Below are positions 63,443 to 64,000 of a DNA stretch of 64,000 bases, one piece after another (the first letter of the stretch is position 1; every line of letters begins with the position of its first letter). The position numbers were made by a program, and so were the translations under genes. Origin of the DNA: WTFY01 sp964614915 (GTDB lineage Bacteria; Pseudomonadota; Gammaproteobacteria; UBA4575); the NCBI GenBank assembly GCA_964614915.1, contig CAZTNC010000003.1, positions 1 through 64,000 on the forward strand, written 5' to 3'. Under the pieces are notes generated by a model that ran no database searches, was not told the DNA's origin, and saw only the letters and a list, made by a program, of their open reading frames with translations.

Positions 63443-64000
63443 ATGACTGACAGGACTTCCATAGAGGAGCTGGTCCGCGGGGCCGAGGAAGTAATCGTAG
63501 CCGAGGACCTGGAGTCCAGGCTGGCCACCGGCAAGCCCCTGCGTGTGAAAGCGGGCTTTGATCCTACCGCACCGGACCTACACTTGGGGCACACCGTGCT
63601 CATCAACAAGCTGCGCCAGTTCCAGCAGGCTGGCCATGAAATCATTTTCCTGATCGGTGACTTTACCGGCATGATCGGGGACCCAACCGGCAGGAACACC
63701 ATGAGAAAACCGATGACGCGCGAGGAGGTGCAGGAAAATGCCGAAACCTATCGCGAGCAGGTGTTCAGGATTCTCGACCCCGAGACCACGCGGATCGAGT
63801 TTAACTCCACCTGGATGGACACCCAGAGCGCGACGGATCTCGTCAAGCTGGCGTCCAAGTACACCGTGGCGCGCATGCTGGAGCGCAATGATTTCCAGCA
63901 GCGCTACGAGTCCGGACAGGGCATTGCCATCCATGAACTGCTGTACCCGCTGGTGCAGGGCTATGACTCGGTGGTCTTGGAAGCGGATCTGGAGCTTGGC
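63443..64000 (+). CDS. tyrS: tyrosine--tRNA ligase, 3'-truncated by the window end
   Basis: The first 186 residues of a class I synthetase. KAGFDPTAPDLHLGHTVL holds the HIGH signature (HLGH), GDFTGMIGDPTGRN follows, and HELLYPLVQGYDSV is the tyrosine-binding region. The sequence runs off the window before the KMSKS loop. The ATG at 63443 (MTDRTSIEEL) is preceded by GTGAGGAAA. It is divergent from mepM, with 169 bp between starts. Confidence 0.95.
   Translation, partial: MTDRTSIEELVRGAEEVIVAEDLESRLATGKPLRVKAGFDPTAPDLHLGHTVLINKLRQFQQAGHEIIFLIGDFTGMIGDPTGRNTMRKPMTREEVQENAETYREQVFRILDPETTRIEFNSTWMDTQSATDLVKLASKYTVARMLERNDFQQRYESGQGIAIHELLYPLVQGYDSVVLEADLELG

Overview
This window is a gene-dense stretch of about 60% GC chromosome from a gammaproteobacterium. 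The placement rests on gene-order blocks typical of that class: yoaA-tsaB; valS-pepA divergent from lptFG; xerD-dsbC; parE-parC; the EF-P lysylation set epmB/efp/epmA followed by psd; leuCDB-asd ... truA-trpFBA-accD-folC-dedD-cvpA-purF; a periplasmic cyclophilin gene near lpxH; hemL-thiE-thiD-rubredoxin; and erpA-anmK-mepM-tyrS. I cannot name an order or genus from sequence alone. No tRNA, rRNA, CRISPR array, prophage or intact insertion sequence was seen.

Layout. 1-0.9 kb: a GCG-rich alpha/beta hydrolase whose codon use differs from the rest. 1-4.9 kb: DNA-repair helicase, tRNA t6A factor, DUF2007 protein, Tsx-like porin. 4.9-12 kb: valS and pepA (holC is absent between them), lptFG, RDD protein. 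12-19 kb: xerD, dsbC, topoisomerase IV, htpX. 19-23.2 kb: EF-P and its modification enzymes, psd, then two small genes including a Cys-rich GDCCVxC protein behind a perfect palindrome. 23.3-30 kb: aroC, an MFS permease, leucine genes, asd. 30-33 kb: an accessory segment (SDR, Bcr/CflA efflux, DUF1499) where many relatives carry fimV. 33-42 kb: truA, trpFBA, accD, folC, dedD, cvpA, purF. 41.4-45 kb: L,D-transpeptidase-fold protein, DUF455, lpxH, an AT-rich two-gene insertion, cyclophilin. 45-53.4 kb: thioredoxin/hydrolase pair, hemL, thiE, RND exporter, thiD, an AT-rich M48 lipoprotein, non-coding DNA, rubredoxin. 53.4-58 kb: class II aldolase, PfkB kinase, HAD phosphatase, hemJ, ClC transporter. 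58-64 kb: argC, DUF6776 + bactofilin, erpA, anmK, M23 endopeptidase, and the start of tyrS.

The core is housekeeping: amino-acid synthesis (Leu, Trp, Arg, aromatic, Asp family), cofactors (heme, thiamine, Fe-S, folate), envelope building (LptFG, LpxH, Psd, AnmK, M23, bactofilin) and translation. The new or foreign-looking material is confined to short insertions between otherwise conserved neighbours, above all 43.5-44.2 kb (between the lpxH and cyclophilin genes), 52.0-53.2 kb (between thiD and rubredoxin), 22.7-23.2 kb and 30-32.9 kb. I found no single large novel system; the best leads are these small insertions and the bactofilin module.
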